Shown here in pieces: positions 61,921 to 64,000 of a DNA stretch of 64,000 nt (position 1 is its first letter; each line of letters begins with the position of its first letter). The notes beneath the pieces are model-generated. The model saw only the letters and a list, made by a program, of their open reading frames with translations. It was not told where the DNA came from and ran no database searches. Origin of the DNA: Pseudomonas helmanticensis (GTDB lineage: Bacteria > Pseudomonadota > Gammaproteobacteria > Pseudomonadales > Pseudomonadaceae); the NCBI RefSeq assembly GCF_900182985.1, contig NZ_FXUY01000001.1, positions 3,162,001 through 3,226,000 of the forward strand, in the 5' to 3' direction. Made by a program: the position numbers and the translations under genes.

Positions 61921-61950
61921 CCCTGTGGGGGCGAGCCTGCTCGCGAATGG
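61921..61950. repeat. Single REP unit of the GTGGGAGCGAGCC type
   Basis: CTGTGGGGGCGAGCCTGCTCGCGAATGG without a partner; a solitary copy among mostly paired ones. Confidence 0.8.
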
Positions 61951-62038
61951 CCTCAACACGATCCCCCTGACAAACCCGAAATCCGGTCTACATTCAAAAG
62001 CCACTACCCATGGCGCAGGGATTCGCTTATCCTTTTCG

Positions 62039-62054
62039 CTGTATATGGATACAG
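62039..62054 (+). promoter_or_regulatory. LexA (SOS) box upstream of yebG
   Basis: CTGTATATGGATACAG fits CTG-N10-CAG with TATA next to the left half-site, 44 bases before the yebG start. This predicts SOS control, as known for yebG in E. coli. Confidence 0.88.
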
Positions 62055-62097
62055 TAGTCGTCAAGACAACTTAATGTGAAGGCATGTGAGGTGGTGA

Positions 62098-62433
62098 ATG
62101 GCCGTCGAAGTGGTATACCGCAGCAGCCGAGATCTGGAGCGCTTGTTCATGGATAAAGCCGAAGCTGACCGTCATGACAAAATGCTCGAGCTGGCCGAAT
62201 ATCTGGCCGATGTCCTGCAAAAAGCCGTTCCGTCCCTGACTGAACAGCAAGTGGAAGAAGCCGGGATCTACATGGCGAAGAACCGCGATGTGTTTGCCCG
62301 CGCGTTCAAGAGCCAGCCTGACGCGCTGTCGGAGCTGCTCAATGCACCGGCAGAGCCTGTCGAGAATGTTGAAGCTGCAGACTCTGCTGAAGCGCCGGCG
62401 AAGCCAGCCAAAGCAGCAAAGGCCCCGAAGTAA
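62098..62433 (+). CDS. yebG: YebG family, DNA-damage-inducible protein
   Basis: A 111-residue cytoplasmic protein. MAVEVVYRSSRDLERLFMDKAEADRHDKMLELAEYLADVLQKAVPSLTEQQVEEAGIYMAKNRD covers the conserved YebG domain (about 1-75). The tail is rich in Ala, Pro and Lys (AEAPAKPAKAAKAPK). It is SOS-induced in E. coli; its biochemical role is unknown. A LexA box lies just upstream, and GAGGTG precedes the ATG. Confidence 0.9.
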   Translation: MAVEVVYRSSRDLERLFMDKAEADRHDKMLELAEYLADVLQKAVPSLTEQQVEEAGIYMAKNRDVFARAFKSQPDALSELLNAPAEPVENVEAADSAEAPAKPAKAAKAPK

Positions 62434-62440
62434 TCAACAA

Positions 62441-62489
62441 AGGATCGCAGCCCCTGTAGGAGCTGCCGAAGGCTGCGATCTTTTGATCT
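62441..62489. repeat. Damaged REP doublet between yebG and the dehydrogenase gene
   Basis: AGGATCGCAG of a left arm runs directly into CCCCTGTAGGAGCTGCCGAA...GATCTTTTGATC, as if the inner part of the left unit had been deleted. Confidence 0.75.
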
Positions 62490-62495
62490 TCCCCG

Positions 62496-63515
62496 TCACC
62501 GATACAAAACCCGCTCTGCCAACTCGTCCGCCACCCGCGCCGGCGAACGCTTCTCCGCCTGCGCATGCGCAAACACCTCGGTCAACCGCGAACTGATCTT
62601 CGACAGATGCGCGGTAATCGTCGTCAATTCCTCGCCACGATGTTTCAACGACACATAAATCAGCCCACCGGCATTGATCACATAATCCGGCGCATAGAGA
62701 ATCCCGCGCCGCTCCAGCTGATCAGCCACGTCCAGGTGCGTCAGTTGATTGTTCGCTGATCCCGCCACCGCTGAACAGCGCAGTTGCGTAACCGTATGAC
62801 TGTTCAACACCCCACCCAGACCGCACGGCGCAAGAATGTCGCAAGGCGTACTGAGCAGCGCGTCGTTGGCGATCGGATGTGCGTTGAGTTGTTCCATCGC
62901 TAATTGCACTTTGCCGTGGTCGATATCGCTGACCAATAAATCGGCGCCCGCCGCGTGCAGTTGTTCGGCCAGGGCAAAACCGACGTTGCCCAACCCCTGA
63001 ATCGCCACGCGCAAACCTTCGAGGTTATCGCTGCCCAGCCGCGCCATGGCCGTCGCGCGAATACCGGTGAACACGCCCATCGCCGCATGCGGCGCCGGGT
63101 CTCCGGCCGACGTGGTGCTGGTGACATGCTGGGTCTGCTGGGCAATGCAATCCATGTCCACCACGGAAGTGCCGCTGTCGATGGCGGTGATGTAGCGGCC
63201 GTCGAGCTGATCGATGCAGCGACCGAACGCTTCAAACAGCGCGCCACGGTTTTCCACATGCGCCGGGCGCACGATCACCGCAACTCCGCCGCCCTGCTCC
63301 AGACCCGCCAAAGCGGCTTTGTAGCTCATGCCCTGAGCGAGGCGAATGGCGTCCTCGACAGCGGATTCGTCATTGGGATAGGCAAGATAACGACATCCGC
63401 CAAGGGCTGGCCCGAGGCGACTGTTATGGATGGCAATGACCGCCTTCAACCCGGACACCGGGTCAACGCTAAGGTGCAGCGATTCCAGGCGAGTGCTTTG
63501 CATGAGAGCAAACAT
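62496..63515 (-). CDS. Glu/Leu/Phe/Val dehydrogenase-family protein lacking the catalytic lysine
   Basis: A 339-residue protein closest to leucine dehydrogenases: LGPALGGCRYLAYPNDESAVEDAIRLAQGMSYKAALAGL (about 34-72), YITAIDSGTSVVDMDCI and the NAD motif IQGLGNVGFALAEQL. Lys66 (MSYKAA) is present. In the family signature G-G-G-K the lysine is the catalytic residue; here residue 78 is Val (GGGVAVIV, codon at 63282-63284). The remainder is intact and full length, so this is not simple decay. It may be inactive, regulatory, or have another activity. The start ATG 63515 (MFALMQSTR) fits relatives. Confidence 0.8.
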   Translation of the reverse strand: MFALMQSTRLESLHLSVDPVSGLKAVIAIHNSRLGPALGGCRYLAYPNDESAVEDAIRLAQGMSYKAALAGLEQGGGVAVIVRPAHVENRGALFEAFGRCIDQLDGRYITAIDSGTSVVDMDCIAQQTQHVTSTTSAGDPAPHAAMGVFTGIRATAMARLGSDNLEGLRVAIQGLGNVGFALAEQLHAAGADLLVSDIDHGKVQLAMEQLNAHPIANDALLSTPCDILAPCGLGGVLNSHTVTQLRCSAVAGSANNQLTHLDVADQLERRGILYAPDYVINAGGLIYVSLKHRGEELTTITAHLSKISSRLTEVFAHAQAEKRSPARVADELAERVLYR

Positions 63516-63700
63516 CGTTGGGCTCCCGAATCACTTCTTGTAGAACGCCAGTATAGGCTCGCGCCTGAAAATTGCTGGAGCGCGCCGGAATAAGCGGCGC
63601 TGCTAACGATGGCTTTACGGCATATCTCGCCGCCCTTGCCGCGAGCCACTGGACGAATCTTGCGCACGGGGCTAAAACGAGGCATTCCCCGGAGATTTCA

Positions 63701-64000
63701 ATGAGTCCGCGCCAACGCTTTTTCGAGTGTCTGCACCGTTCACCGCCCGCGCTGCTGGAAGCTGCGCTGTGGATCGCGGCCGAGCATGAGAAAGAGGTTG
63801 ATCCCGCTGCACTCCTGCTGGATTTCAAAGAGCTGCAACAGAAGGTCAGTTACGGCTTGCCCATGCTATCGGTCAGCGAACTGGCGCAGCCGCTGCTGCG
63901 GCGCATGATTGAATTGGGATTCGCTCAGGACGACTTCCTGCCATTGCGCCCACAGGCGGCGTTACTGCATAAAGTCTTGCAGACGCGACGCGGTCAGCCT
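63701..64000 (+). CDS. SirB1/transglutaminase-like family protein, N-terminal part (3' end outside window)
   Basis: 100 residues are visible: MSPRQRFFECLHRSPPALLEAALWIAAEHEKEVDPAALLLDFKEL..., ending in LLHKVLQTRRGQP. The opening helices and the VLQTRRGQP segment match the SirB1 N-terminus, where the transglutaminase-like domain begins. The ATG at 63701 has GGAG six bases upstream. It is divergent from the dehydrogenase-like gene. Confidence 0.6.
   Translation, partial: MSPRQRFFECLHRSPPALLEAALWIAAEHEKEVDPAALLLDFKELQQKVSYGLPMLSVSELAQPLLRRMIELGFAQDDFLPLRPQAALLHKVLQTRRGQP

Larger units (their letters stand above)
61760..62097. other. Intergenic region between psiE-like and yebG genes
   Basis: 338 bases holding the psiE-like promoter, one single REP (61921-61950) and the yebG promoter with its LexA box. 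No gene is seen. Confidence 0.6.

Noticed and set aside
28001..62489. REP doublets as insertion sequences
   Set aside because: They are short and carry no transposase; no RAYT (REP-associated tyrosine transposase) gene is present in the window.

Overview
The window is chromosomal DNA of a fluorescent-group Pseudomonas (P. fluorescens/koreensis type). This is inferred from the high G+C coding style, the complete AlgU-type alginate operon, the rhlB-dauB-dauA-dauR order shared with P. aeruginosa (by recall PA3861-PA3865), close protein matches to known Pseudomonas families, and the dense scatter of Pseudomonas REP repeats of the GTAGGAGCTGCCG and GTGGGAGCGAGCC types. No rRNA, tRNA, prophage, insertion sequence or CRISPR array was seen.

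Layout. 1-4.6 kb: end of rhlB, then the D-to-L-arginine racemization genes dauB-dauA-dauR and a convergent amino-acid binding protein. 4.7-9 kb (minus strand): moaC-moaD-moaE for molybdopterin, a PIN/PhoH ATPase and an exported deacetylase-like protein with an altered active site. 9.4-28 kb: yaaA, a long regulatory region, and the alginate operon algD-alg8-alg44-algK-algE-algG-algX-algL-algI-algJ-algF-algA ending at a strong terminator. The operon makes GDP-mannuronate (AlgA, AlgD), polymerizes it under c-di-GMP control (Alg8/Alg44), carries it across the periplasm (AlgG, K, L, X), acetylates it (AlgI, J, F, X) and exports it (AlgE). Repeats interrupt it at four places, one of them in-frame inside the algK signal sequence.

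28-39 kb: an SDR enzyme, a LysR-MFS-NTF2 group, an AaeAB-like tripartite efflux operon with a divergent LysR regulator, and a DUF6124 gene behind a multi-hairpin leader. 39.5-44.5 kb: an AT-rich orphan gene with a lux-box-like dyad, a 2-hydroxyacid dehydrogenase, a DUF2165 membrane protein, an EamA exporter and an AraC regulator. 44.5-55 kb: two cell-surface-signalling iron systems facing away from a shared candidate Fur box. One is an uncharacterized sigma/anti-sigma/TonB-receptor set with a PepSY reductase module; the other is fecI-fecR-fecA for ferric citrate. 55-64 kb: a DUF559 nuclease-like gene bracketed by palindromic repeats, a ribosome hibernation factor, a serine catabolism pair with its LysR regulator, DUF3509, PsiE, SOS-controlled yebG, a leucine-dehydrogenase-like protein lacking its catalytic lysine, and the start of a SirB1-like gene.

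The items most worth follow-up are the DUF559 gene bracketed by its own repeat family, the REP doublet absorbed into algK, the lux-box-like site before an orphan gene, the structured leader before the DUF6124 gene, and the lysine-less dehydrogenase.
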